Shown: positions 41,538 to 50,368 of the stretch, one piece after another | Layout of the letters: each line of letters begins with the position of its first letter | Position numbering within the stretch: position 1 is the first letter of the stretch | Source: an uncultured Myxococcales bacterium | GTDB lineage: Bacteria > Myxococcota_A > UBA9042 | Assembly: GCA_903842345.1 (NCBI GenBank) | Contig: CAIMLR010000030.1 | Coordinates: 96,349 to 160,348, forward strand | Reading direction: 5' to 3' | DNA length: 64,000 nt | The notes under the pieces: model-generated | What the model saw: the letters and a program-made list of their open reading frames with translations, nothing else | Databases searched by the model: none | Told to the model about the DNA's origin: nothing | Program-made: the position numbers and the translations under genes

Positions 41538-41561
41538 AATCGGCCGGCCTCCGTGTACGAT
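41532..41561 (+). promoter_or_regulatory. Possible leaderless promoter of the 41.6-43.3 kb membrane protein gene
   Basis: TTGTGA (41532-41537), overlapping the GreA/B-like stop, and TACGAT (41556-41561) are 18 bases apart. A GTG at 41568 lies seven bases after the -10, where transcription should begin. If real, the protein starts at 41568 and the mRNA has no leader. A GTG at 41553 would then be upstream of the transcript start. Confidence 0.35.
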
Positions 41562-43250
41562 CCGCGCGTGAACCCGCTTCCCCCCATCCGCTGGCAGGTC
41601 GTCCTCTTCGCAGTGCTGCTGGCCGCGGTGAGCGCTGGCGTCGCGCAGCAGTATGAGGCCTTCACGTTCCTGCACGGCGACGGCGCGTTCTACGCGACGA
41701 TGGACCGGTCGATGCTGGAGGGCACGCTCAAGCAATCCGCGTTCCAGCCGCACTCCTGGTACGAAAAGCCGATGGGCTGGAACAACGAACTCGACCAGGG
41801 CTGGAGCAACATGTCGCAGGGGCCAGATGGCACCTGGTGGCCCAAGCATCCCATCTTGCTGCCGATCCTCGGGCTGCCGCTGTACTGGCTGCTCGGGCCG
41901 GCGGGCGCGCTGTGGACCAACGTGCTGCTGCTGGTCCTGGGGCTGTGGTGTGCGGCGCGGATCGCGGCGCGGCTTGTGGATCCGACCGTCGCGGCGCTGA
42001 CCGCGCTGAGTTTTGCCGCGCTGCCGTTGATGACGCACAGCGCCTACAGCTACTCCAATGACGTGATGTACGGCACGCTGACAGTTGCCGGCGTGGAAGC
42101 TTTCATCGCCGGCGCGTTCGGCTGGTCAGGCCTGCTGCTCGGGCTCGCCGTGTGGGCCAAGCCGCCGCTGGCGATGTTCCCGGGCCTGTTCGGCCTCTCC
42201 CTGCTGCTGCGGCGGCAATGGCGGCCGGCGCGGTCCATGGTGCTGGGCGGGCTGGCGCCGCTGCTGGCGATGTGCGTGCAGAACACGTGGATGTTCGGCG
42301 GGCCGTTCGTGTTCTCCTACGACCGCATCCTCGTGACGCGCGGCGGGCGGCCAGCGCTGGAAGCGGCGGGCGTGAAGATGCACCGTCCGTTCGTCGCCGG
42401 GCTCAAGTCCGTGTGGCAGGACGAGGGCCAAGGGCTCACGACGCAGGTCTCCTGGGGCCTCGGCGCGCTGATCGGCCTGCCCTGGCTTGTGCGACGGCTG
42501 CCGCTGGTCGGGGCAACTTTCGTCGCCACACTCGCGGTTTTCTTCGTCTTCTATGCCAAGTACGACTATACCTACGCGCGGTTCTACCTGCCGTGGCTGA
42601 TGCTGTCCGTGGTGCCAGGCGCGCTGCTGCTGCAGCAACTGGCAGACATCGTCGCCAACCTCGCCGAGTGGCCGGGGCGCTGGCGGTCCGCGCTCCTCGC
42701 CCTCCTGATTGTGCCCGCCTGCATTGGCACCGTGATGAGCCACCGGCCCAAGACCCGCTGGTCCGCGACCCGCGCCATCGGCCACGCGCGTGTCGACCGT
42801 GGAACGCCGCCCAACACCATCCCCTGCGACTTTTTCAATCCGCGCTGGGGCGGCAAATGGGAGTGCGCGCAGGTGGACCGCGAGCCGTGGCAGACCTGGG
42901 GCCTTGCCGTCAACGAGCAATGCAAGCTGGCCGACCCGAAAGAGCCGGAGGCGAACAACCAACCGTGGCTGTGGCTGCATCCCAACCCGGGGGTCGCGCG
43001 ACGGATTGCGTTTGACAACGTGCCGCCAGGGCCGTTGCGGCTGCGGTACGCGCTGGGACCGCTGTCCCAACAGCGCGGGCTGAAGTTCCTGCTGACGACG
43101 GGGAAAGCACCGCCGCAGGCGCTGACGATTGAGGACATCGGCGTGGTCCATACGCTGGTCACGCCCGTGCACGAGGCGACGGTGGTGATCGAGGTGCCCG
43201 AGCAGGTGCATGACTGGCGGCAGTTCTGTGTCCAGTTGGACGTGCCGTAG
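41553..43250 (+). CDS. GT-C-type membrane glycosyltransferase-like protein
   Basis: Up to 565 residues from the GTG at 41553. If the promoter at 41532-41561 is right, translation begins at the GTG at 41568, five codons in. About eleven membrane helices are predicted; the first loop carries FLHGDGAFYATMDRSMLEG, with an Asp in the position used by GT-C enzymes for catalysis, and GWSNMSQGPDGTWWPKHP. A periplasmic C-terminal domain of about 150 residues follows. The fold suggests transfer of a sugar from a polyprenyl-phosphate donor. No subfamily could be assigned. It is convergent with the next gene. Confidence 0.72.
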   Translation: MYDPRVNPLPPIRWQVVLFAVLLAAVSAGVAQQYEAFTFLHGDGAFYATMDRSMLEGTLKQSAFQPHSWYEKPMGWNNELDQGWSNMSQGPDGTWWPKHPILLPILGLPLYWLLGPAGALWTNVLLLVLGLWCAARIAARLVDPTVAALTALSFAALPLMTHSAYSYSNDVMYGTLTVAGVEAFIAGAFGWSGLLLGLAVWAKPPLAMFPGLFGLSLLLRRQWRPARSMVLGGLAPLLAMCVQNTWMFGGPFVFSYDRILVTRGGRPALEAAGVKMHRPFVAGLKSVWQDEGQGLTTQVSWGLGALIGLPWLVRRLPLVGATFVATLAVFFVFYAKYDYTYARFYLPWLMLSVVPGALLLQQLADIVANLAEWPGRWRSALLALLIVPACIGTVMSHRPKTRWSATRAIGHARVDRGTPPNTIPCDFFNPRWGGKWECAQVDREPWQTWGLAVNEQCKLADPKEPEANNQPWLWLHPNPGVARRIAFDNVPPGPLRLRYALGPLSQQRGLKFLLTTGKAPPQALTIEDIGVVHTLVTPVHEATVVIEVPEQVHDWRQFCVQLDVP

Positions 43251-43261
43251 CGGGCGATGGC

Positions 43262-44848
43262 CTAACGCTTGCCCGGCGCCAAATTCCGGTACAGCGCCCA
43301 GGGGCCTTTGCGCACCACAAGTTCAACTTTGCTGCGTTCGGCGCCGAAAGGATTGCGGTTTTCGTTGGCGTCGCGGATCAGGAAGTAGTCGTACCAGTAG
43401 CCCTGCTCTGCCATCGTGAACACTTCCGGGGTCCACTCGAAGCGCGGTGGCACTTTGGGCGGGCCGCCTTCGTCGGGAAAGAGCACCGGCGACTGCGGAA
43501 AGTTGGCGAACGAGAAGTTGGCCATGCCGCCGCGTTCGACCGTGTAGTACTGGCCAAAATGCAGGAAGGCGGGCCACTTCATCACCCGGCTTTGCGGCTG
43601 GTAGATGAGCGAGATCAGTTTCTTGCCGCGCTCGGCTTGAGCCAGCACTTCGTGAATCGGTCCGGCTTCTTCCGTGAATTGGCGGGCGCGGTCGGCGTGC
43701 ACGTGGGACATCGTCAGCGCCAGAATCGTCGCCGGAATCACCAGGGTAAACGTGCGGTACGGTGTCGATTGGCGGGCCAGCGCGGGCAGCGCCAGGAGCG
43801 CGACGGCGGGGACGAGGCGGTCGGCGATGGGCCAAATCCACTTGTAGGAAATCGGGCTGGCGATGTAGATGAGAAAAGACGTGGCCAGCAGCGCTTCCGG
43901 CACGTGTTGGCGCAGCGCGTCGCGGCCCAGATGCCCGCGGCGATTGAGGCTGGCCCGGCCGATCACCCACACGAGCGCCAGCAGGATGATCCACGCCAGC
44001 AGGATCTTCTCGTCGACGTCGTCCGGATAGGCGTCGAGCAGGAATTCCGGAAACGCCGTGAACCGCTCCAGCAGCGGCTTGAAGCGGATGTCCACGGGCG
44101 CCACGTTGCGGCCGCCCATGCCTTTGTGCCATTCCTCGGCGCCGGCAAGAATCAGGGACTGGCGCATCCACCACGCCATCGCCAGCCCCACGGGCGCGAG
44201 GTGCAGCACCTGCCGCCACCAGTGCCGCGGATGCAGGCCGCGCGCGCCCAGCAGCACCGTCACGCCCGCCAGCGCGCCGTAGAGCACAAATGCCTGCGCG
44301 TGGTCGTAGAACAGAAGCGTCGTCACGAGGATGAGCAGCAGGAGGCGCCGCCAGGTGAACGCGTCCAGGAGCTCCTGCAGGATCGCCAGCGCCCAAAACA
44401 CCAACGGCAGCGCGGTGACGTAGTTGGCGAAACCCATGAACAGGAAGGGATTGTAGACGAACGGCGCGGCCAGCAGCGCCACGCGTGGGTCGCGACCGTG
44501 GGCGCGCAGGAGCGCGGCGATCGACAGCGGCAGGCCGACGGCGTACACGGAGAAGACGACGCGCGCGGCGGTCTCCAGCGGCATCGCGTACGTGAGCCAA
44601 TCGACAAGGAAATACCACGCAAGGTACTGCGTGCGGCCCAGCTCGATGGCGAAATAGTGGGAGACGCCGAATGCCGGGTCGTTGTAGCTGTGCAACACGC
44701 GCACGGTCGCGAGGTGCTGCGGCAGGTCCATGAACGGCAAGAGCCCGGACGCCCACAGCGGCCAGACGCACGCGGCGAGCACGAGGAGCCAAGCCAACGC
44801 GGTCAGCGGCTCAGTGCGCAAACGGTCAAGCAGCGGGCGAAAAGGCAC
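43262..44848 (-). CDS. Multispanning membrane protein, GT-C-like
   Basis: 528 residues; GTG start at 44848 with GAGG ten bases upstream. Eleven to twelve membrane helices are predicted (first at about 15-35). The first periplasmic loop begins GLLPFMDLPQHLATVRVLH, and FGVSHYFAIELGRTQYL follows. A soluble tail of about 130 residues ends with KVELVVRKGPWALYRNL, a pattern common in GT39/GT83-like proteins. The precise function is unknown. It is the last gene of a 12.5-kb minus-strand block and lies 67 bases after the CHAT gene. Confidence 0.72.
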   Translation of the reverse strand: MPFRPLLDRLRTEPLTALAWLLVLAACVWPLWASGLLPFMDLPQHLATVRVLHSYNDPAFGVSHYFAIELGRTQYLAWYFLVDWLTYAMPLETAARVVFSVYAVGLPLSIAALLRAHGRDPRVALLAAPFVYNPFLFMGFANYVTALPLVFWALAILQELLDAFTWRRLLLLILVTTLLFYDHAQAFVLYGALAGVTVLLGARGLHPRHWWRQVLHLAPVGLAMAWWMRQSLILAGAEEWHKGMGGRNVAPVDIRFKPLLERFTAFPEFLLDAYPDDVDEKILLAWIILLALVWVIGRASLNRRGHLGRDALRQHVPEALLATSFLIYIASPISYKWIWPIADRLVPAVALLALPALARQSTPYRTFTLVIPATILALTMSHVHADRARQFTEEAGPIHEVLAQAERGKKLISLIYQPQSRVMKWPAFLHFGQYYTVERGGMANFSFANFPQSPVLFPDEGGPPKVPPRFEWTPEVFTMAEQGYWYDYFLIRDANENRNPFGAERSKVELVVRKGPWALYRNLAPGKR

Positions 44849-44915
44849 GGGCGGACAACCTCACAAAAGGGCCTACAAGGCTAGCATGGCCAACGCGCTT
44901 GCGCTAACCGACGGC

Positions 44916-47900
44916 CTACCGCAGCGGCCGCCAGTCGCCGGCCATTTGGAACGCCGCCCAATAGAACGGCTTCTTGGTCCGCGGCTGCGCCAGCAGCTCC
45001 AACTGGGCGCGGCGCAAGGCTTCGCTCCGGCCTTCCCCGCCGGAGAGCTTGCCGTAGAACGACGTCATCAGCGCGCGCGTCGCCTGATCGTCGACGCTCC
45101 ATAGGCTCATCATCACGGATTCCGCGCCGGCAATCGCCAGCGCGCGGCGCAGACCGTACACGCCAAAACCGCCGGCAACGTCGCCCAGGCCCGTGTCGCA
45201 CGCAGACAGGACCACGAGTTGCGTGCCCTCCAGATCCAGACTCATCGCCTCCAGCGCGGTCAGCGCGCCATCGTCCGCGCCCGAATGCCGCAGGTTGAAG
45301 CCGGCCAGCGCCAAGCCCGACCGCAGCAGCGGATTCTCGATGCGCCGCACCGGATCCACCTGCCCAACGAGCTGCGCGCCCGCCAAATCGGGCGGCGGCT
45401 GGGGCAGGAAATAGCCATGCGTCGCCAGATGCAGGATGCGCGGCGCGTGGAGTTTGCGCAGCGCACTCTCCGTCGCGCGCGTACCGGTGAGGAGCTTGGC
45501 GCGAAGCAGCGGCGCAATGGCGTCGGCCTCCTCCGCGGTGCCTTGCAACGGGTTGAACTTCAGCCGGGCAAAGTCGGCTGTCCCGGCGCCGCGCGTCGTC
45601 GCCACGTCGGTCGCTTTGTCGATGCTCTCGTCAAAGTCCGGATCCGCCAGCACCCACGCATCCCCCCGCGGAGGCGTCGGACCGCGCGGGCGCGCCAGCT
45701 CGCGACCGCTCCCCAGCATCGTCAGCGTGTGCCGCTCAATCACCCAGCGACCGTCGGCATCGGTCAGCGCGCCAAACGGCAGGAGCGAAAGCGCCGCGTC
45801 CGGGGCGATCAGCCACTGCGGCGCGTCGTTCAAGTGCGCGCGCAGCGGCGCCAGCAGCCGGTCACTCAGCGCCTTCGCCAGCGCCGGGGCATCCTCGCGT
45901 TTCGGCGAAGCCATCGCCGCGCGCAACTCCGTCAGCTCCGCCTCAATCGTCGCCGCCTCGCCCAGATCCACACCCACCGGCTCGCCCGCGCTGTGCAGCA
46001 CGTACGCGGCATAGCGCGGCGGCAGCCATGCACCCGTCGGCGCCGCCGGCTGGTACCAGAGAAACTCGACGAGCACAGCGTCCTTGGGCAGCGCCGCTGC
46101 CACCGCCGCCGTCGTCGGCACCGCCAGCCCTGCGCGAAAGCCCGGGCTCTGCCGCGCCAACACCGATTCCTGCGCGTCGATCGCCGCCTGCAGCGCCTTC
46201 AACCGCTGGGTGTGCACCTGGACGTCCTGGCCATCGGGACCGCGCAGCGTCAGCGTCGCCAACTGCTCGCGCGCCGCCGCCAGATCGTCAAAGAGGCCAC
46301 GATCCGCGGAATTCAGCCGCCGCCGCAGCTGCGCCACGGAGTCAGCCATCGCGTCGATCGTCAGGCCCTTGCGCCGCAGGATCGCGTCAAACGCCAGCCG
46401 CGCCGCGACCTTGTCCTTGGGGAGATGCTGCAAGTGCAGGCTCACCGTGCTGTACAACTGCGCCATCTGCTGGCCGACAAGCGCCGCCTTTTGCTGCTCG
46501 CCGCCCAAGCCCAGCCAGCGCTGCAGATGGCGGTCGAGCGTCGCCATCGCGTCCTTCCGCGCCGCCAGCGCGCCTTTGAGGTCGTTCTGCCCCAGCAGGA
46601 TGTCCGCGCGCTTGCCCTGCGTCTGTGCCAGCGTCTGCGTGTCCCGTCCCGTCGCCTGACGTTCCAGCGATTCCGCCTGCCGCAGATGCTCCAGCGCCGC
46701 CTTGGGCTGACCGTTCGCCGCCTCCAGCGCCGCCAGATTGAATGCCGTCACCGCGCGCGACGGATGCCGCGGCGGCAGAAGCTTGTCCTCGATGGCGGCC
46801 GCCTCCTGCGCCCGCGCCAGCGCCTCGGCCCGATTGCCCAGCGAGAACGCCGCCGCCGCGAGGTTGCCCAGCGCCGAAGTCGTCCGGAGATGCGCGTGAC
46901 CGTAGGTCTTTTCAGCGATCGCCAGCGCCTGCAGCCACGTCGCGTGGGCTTCGCCATAGGCGCCACGAGCGTACAGCAGGCCGCCCAGCGCGTTCAGGAT
47001 GTCGCCCGTACGCGGATGGTCCGGCCCCAAGCCTGCGCGGGCGCGTTGGAGCGCGTCGCGCATCAGCGGCTCTGCGTGCGCGTAGTCGCCCAGCTTGGCG
47101 AACGACTGCGCCCACAGCAGCAGCGTCGTCGTCGTCTCCGGATGCTGCGGACCCAGCGCTTTCTGCCGCACCGTCAACGCGCGCTGGCACAAGGCCTCGA
47201 TGTCGCCGTACGCGCCGCGCTCCAGCGCCACGCCCGCCAGCGCATCCAGCACAAACGCCACATCGGGGTGTTCCGCGCCCTGCGACGCCTCGCGAATCGC
47301 CAACGCCTGCTGCAGCGCCTTCTCTGCCAACGGCCATTCGCCGCGCGCCCGCGCCAGCGCCGCTTCGTGCAGCAGCACGGTCGCCAAATCGGGATGCGCC
47401 ACGCCTTCAGTCGCCTCAATCATGACCCGCGCCCGCTGGAGCAACGTGCGCGCCTCGACATCGCGCCCCTGCTCCGCCACCACGTTCGCGAGGTTGACGA
47501 GCGCGCTCGCGATGAACGGATGGCGCGCGCCCAGCGTCGCTTCGTACGCCGCCAACGCCTCGCCAAACAGCGCCTCCGCCGCCCGTGGCTTGCCCAGCAG
47601 GCGCTCGATCTCCGCCAAATTGTTGGCCAGCGTCGCCGTCCACGGATGGGTCTTGCCCAGCGCGGCCACGTCCATGTCATACGCCGCGCGGAAATCTGCC
47701 TCCGCACCGCGGTAATCGCCCAGCGCCTGCCGCGTCGTGCCGCGCGCCTGGACCGCCGTCGCCACATAAGGGTGATGCGCGCCAGAGACCGCAACAAACG
47801 CCGCGACGGCTCGCTCATGCAGCGGCAAGGCGTCCGCCGGCTTGCCGAGCATCCGCAGCATCTCGGCCTCAGAATTCCAACACGTTGCGACCGCCGTGTT

Positions 47901-48356
47901 GTCCTTGCCGTAGAGCTGGAGGTAGGCCGCTTCCACCTTGCGGTACAGGTCCAGCGCCTCGGCCGGCTTGCCTTGCATCCGCAGGAGATCCGCGTAGCGG
48001 TAGCGTACCGTCGCCAGCGCCGGATCAGTTTGCGGCTGATTTTCCAGCAATTTCATGGATCTGACAAAGCCTTCGGTCGCTTCCGTCAGGTGACCGATCA
48101 GGCGCTGCACTTCGGCAAAATCGCTCAGCGCCGCGCCGAACTGCACGGACTTCGCCCCAAACTGCGCCTGCGCGTAGGTCAGCGCCTCGCGCGCCAACTC
48201 CACCGCCTCGGGTGCGCGACCTTGCGCCAGGAAATTCTGGATTTGCCCGCTCGCCGCCTGCAATTGGGTCGCGGCCTCCGGCAGCGGGACGGCCGCCTGA
48301 GCCTGGCCCGTCAGCAGCACGCTCAGACTCAGGACGAGCAGCGCGCTACGGACCAC
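44916..48356 (-). CDS. Exported TPR protein with C-terminal CHAT caspase-like protease domain
   Basis: 1146 residues from a GTG at 48356, fixed by AAGGGA six bases upstream; the frame is open another 139 codons without a start of quality. A Sec signal peptide (ALLVLSLSVLLTGQAQA) implies export. At least ten TPR/kinesin-light-chain repeats of 42 residues (for example LGPQHPETTTTLLLWAQSFA) cover about 25-560. A coiled region (580-720) and the CHAT domain (about 790-1146) follow, with the catalytic His980 (HLATHG) and Cys1053 (SACDTG). CHAT proteases include separase relatives and gasdermin-activating bacterial enzymes. Its start overlaps the upstream lipoprotein gene by 11 bases. Confidence 0.9.
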   Translation of the reverse strand: MVRSALLVLSLSVLLTGQAQAAVPLPEAATQLQAASGQIQNFLAQGRAPEAVELAREALTYAQAQFGAKSVQFGAALSDFAEVQRLIGHLTEATEGFVRSMKLLENQPQTDPALATVRYRYADLLRMQGKPAEALDLYRKVEAAYLQLYGKDNTAVATCWNSEAEMLRMLGKPADALPLHERAVAAFVAVSGAHHPYVATAVQARGTTRQALGDYRGAEADFRAAYDMDVAALGKTHPWTATLANNLAEIERLLGKPRAAEALFGEALAAYEATLGARHPFIASALVNLANVVAEQGRDVEARTLLQRARVMIEATEGVAHPDLATVLLHEAALARARGEWPLAEKALQQALAIREASQGAEHPDVAFVLDALAGVALERGAYGDIEALCQRALTVRQKALGPQHPETTTTLLLWAQSFAKLGDYAHAEPLMRDALQRARAGLGPDHPRTGDILNALGGLLYARGAYGEAHATWLQALAIAEKTYGHAHLRTTSALGNLAAAAFSLGNRAEALARAQEAAAIEDKLLPPRHPSRAVTAFNLAALEAANGQPKAALEHLRQAESLERQATGRDTQTLAQTQGKRADILLGQNDLKGALAARKDAMATLDRHLQRWLGLGGEQQKAALVGQQMAQLYSTVSLHLQHLPKDKVAARLAFDAILRRKGLTIDAMADSVAQLRRRLNSADRGLFDDLAAAREQLATLTLRGPDGQDVQVHTQRLKALQAAIDAQESVLARQSPGFRAGLAVPTTAAVAAALPKDAVLVEFLWYQPAAPTGAWLPPRYAAYVLHSAGEPVGVDLGEAATIEAELTELRAAMASPKREDAPALAKALSDRLLAPLRAHLNDAPQWLIAPDAALSLLPFGALTDADGRWVIERHTLTMLGSGRELARPRGPTPPRGDAWVLADPDFDESIDKATDVATTRGAGTADFARLKFNPLQGTAEEADAIAPLLRAKLLTGTRATESALRKLHAPRILHLATHGYFLPQPPPDLAGAQLVGQVDPVRRIENPLLRSGLALAGFNLRHSGADDGALTALEAMSLDLEGTQLVVLSACDTGLGDVAGGFGVYGLRRALAIAGAESVMMSLWSVDDQATRALMTSFYGKLSGGEGRSEALRRAQLELLAQPRTKKPFYWAAFQMAGDWRPLR

Positions 48357-48861
48357 CGGGCGTCCCTTCCGTCGGCTTGCCGCCCGCGCCGACCCACGAC
48401 TGCGTGCCAAACGCCGCGTCATCGGGCTCCGCCGCATCGGCCGGATCGCCGCGCAGCGCCACGCTCGAGGCCTCCCGTTCGCACGTTTGCGCACCTGCCA
48501 GCAGCTTCTCCGCCTGCGCGCGCGCCGCCGACGGCACGTCGCTCGCAAGGCATTTCTGCAACAACTCAACCGATTTTCCGCACTTCTGCGCCCGCCGATA
48601 GGCCTGCCCCGCCGCGCAGAGCACTTGCGGGTGATTGCAAAAATTGTAGCTGATGACAAAAGCCGGCGCGGCCTCCCAATAGCGCTTCTTCTGGAAAAGC
48701 CGCTGCGCCTCGTAGTACGCCTTCTCTGCCTGCGGCTCGTCCTGGCAAACGCGGGCGGCGGCCGCAGGCGCAACGGCGAGTGCCACCGGAGCGGGCGCAG
48801 TTACGGGCGCGGCGCAAGCCGTCAGGAATGCTAGCGGCAGTACGGATCGAAGGGATCGCAT
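48346..48861 (-). CDS. TPR-like lipoprotein between kinase and CHAT genes
   Basis: 171 residues. The signal ends in LTAC (lipoprotein). Mature residues 38-130 form TPR-like helices (EKAYYEAQRLFQKKRYWEAA, VLCAAGQAYRRAQKCGKSVE) with six cysteines, likely forming disulfides, then a Pro/Gly/Asp-rich tail. AAGGA lies four bases before the ATG. It overlaps the kinase gene by 31 bases and the CHAT gene by 11, so all three are probably translationally coupled. It may link the periplasmic tail of the kinase with the exported TPR-CHAT protein; this is inferred from the layout. Confidence 0.8.
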   Translation of the reverse strand: MRSLRSVLPLAFLTACAAPVTAPAPVALAVAPAAAARVCQDEPQAEKAYYEAQRLFQKKRYWEAAPAFVISYNFCNHPQVLCAAGQAYRRAQKCGKSVELLQKCLASDVPSAARAQAEKLLAGAQTCEREASSVALRGDPADAAEPDDAAFGTQSWVGAGGKPTEGTPGGP

Positions 48862-50342
48862 CCTTTCCTTTTGGCCTTGGCCTTCGCAGGATGGACGTCG
48901 AACATCGGCGGCGGCGGAATCACCGGCGCGGGCGTCGCTTCTGGCACCGGGGCAGGCGTCGGTTTCGGCGCGGGCGGCGACGGGGGCGCGGCGGGATTGA
49001 CCTCGGCGACCGGCGGCAGCGGGTCATTCGCCGTCGTCTCCGGAATGACCTGCATCCGCTGGGTATAGATCGCGGCGATCGCCGCCAGGGACAGCAGGAT
49101 CACGGCGATCGCGCCCAGCATCAGCAGCTGCCGGCGAATCGCCAGCTTGGCCAGGTCCTGCGGCGTCAGCGCGGGCGGCGGCGGCGCCCCCACAATCGTG
49201 TTCCTGCGGGTGGTTTTCGGCTGCAGCGACGCGGCATCGACCGTCTCGCCGTTCACCGTGATGCGCGGCATCGCGCCGTCCAACGTCAACGCATCGACTG
49301 TGACTGCTGGAATCGCCGACGAACTGACGCGCACCACAAGCTGCGAACCGGAAACGTGACCGCGCTTGCCCATCAGCGCTTGGCGCATGGAACTGGCGTC
49401 GGCAAAGCGATCCTGCGGCCGCTTGGCCAGCGCGCGTTCAACGGCGGCGATAAACGGCTCGGAGAGCAGCACCCGCGCCCGGTCGCGCAACGGCGGCGGC
49501 GGCTCGTTGACGTGCTGGTAAAGCGTCGAGACGGGGGTATTGCCCGCGAACGGCGTCGTGCCCGTCACCAGCTCATACAGCACCACGCCGACGCTGTAGA
49601 GGTCGCTGCGGCGGTCAATCGCCATCCCCTGCGCCTGCTCCGGGCTCATGTAGGACGGCGTGCCCAGGACCTGCCCCGTGTGCGTCAGCGCGTTCTGCGC
49701 CGCCAACTCCGCGGAATGGGCGATGCCGAAATCCAACACTTTCACCGTCGGATCGTCGCCGTGAACCTCGTGCAGGAAGATGTTGTGCGGCTTCACGTCG
49801 CGGTGGATCAGGCCCTTCTCGTGGGCTTCAGCGAGGCTCCGCAACACCGCATCGGCGATCGCCAGCGCCTCCATCTCCGTGAAGACTTCGCCGCGGCGCA
49901 GCCGTTCGCGCAGTTCGTCGGCCAGCGTGCGGCCGTCGAGGAGCTCCATGACGAGGAAGCACGCGCCGCTCGCATCCTGGCCAAAATCGAAGACGCGCAG
50001 CGTGTTGGGGTGCCCCAAGCCCGCAGTGGAACGCGCTTCCAGGAAGAAGCGCTGGAACACGACGTCGTTGTCGCCGCCCGGCAGCGCCAGCACCTTGACC
50101 GCTACGTCCTGCCCGGTGCCGATGTGCTGGCAGCGAAACACCGCGCCAAAGCCGCCACGGCCGATTTGCTTGATGATTTTGTACTTGCCGCCGACCAATG
50201 TGCCGGGCGTCAATGCGTCCAGGTTTGCCTGCACCGGACCGGAAACGAGCGTCGCCATGCCGTCGACTGGACAGCGGCTCTCATCGGTTTCTTGGCCGCA
50301 AAGCGGGCATCGGCGGGAAGCGGGAGTCATCTCAGGCCGCAT
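48831..50342 (-). CDS. Membrane Ser/Thr protein kinase with N-terminal zinc ribbon
   Basis: 503 residues (ATG at 50342; a second ATG at 50330 is possible). A CPLC...CPVD motif at 12-27 (three Cys and an Asp) parallels the zinc ribbon of the kinase at 13258-15267. The Hanks kinase spans about 54-325 with GRGGFGAVF, Lys83, HRDVKPHN (180-187), DFG (204-206) and SPEQ. A single membrane helix lies at 406-426, then a periplasmic Pro/Ala-rich tail (438-482) and a basic end with two Cys (CDPFDPYC). It heads the kinase-lipoprotein-CHAT operon and overlaps the lipoprotein gene by 31 bases. It should signal to or from the cell envelope. Confidence 0.92.
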   Translation of the reverse strand: MRPEMTPASRRCPLCGQETDESRCPVDGMATLVSGPVQANLDALTPGTLVGGKYKIIKQIGRGGFGAVFRCQHIGTGQDVAVKVLALPGGDNDVVFQRFFLEARSTAGLGHPNTLRVFDFGQDASGACFLVMELLDGRTLADELRERLRRGEVFTEMEALAIADAVLRSLAEAHEKGLIHRDVKPHNIFLHEVHGDDPTVKVLDFGIAHSAELAAQNALTHTGQVLGTPSYMSPEQAQGMAIDRRSDLYSVGVVLYELVTGTTPFAGNTPVSTLYQHVNEPPPPLRDRARVLLSEPFIAAVERALAKRPQDRFADASSMRQALMGKRGHVSGSQLVVRVSSSAIPAVTVDALTLDGAMPRITVNGETVDAASLQPKTTRRNTIVGAPPPPALTPQDLAKLAIRRQLLMLGAIAVILLSLAAIAAIYTQRMQVIPETTANDPLPPVAEVNPAAPPSPPAPKPTPAPVPEATPAPVIPPPPMFDVHPAKAKAKRKGCDPFDPYCR

Positions 50343-50368
50343 CGGGGCTGAACGCCACGAGCCGTAGA

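Noticed and set aside
37842..42038. A 1398-codon open frame on the minus strand opposite putA
   Set aside because: It is Arg/His/Gln-rich with no domain or membrane pattern, and mirrors the GC-rich third positions of putA. It is an antisense shadow. The same applies to 45219-48653 (+) opposite the CHAT gene, 52710-55838 (+) opposite the glycan genes, and 25646-28246 (+) and 15299-18220 (-).
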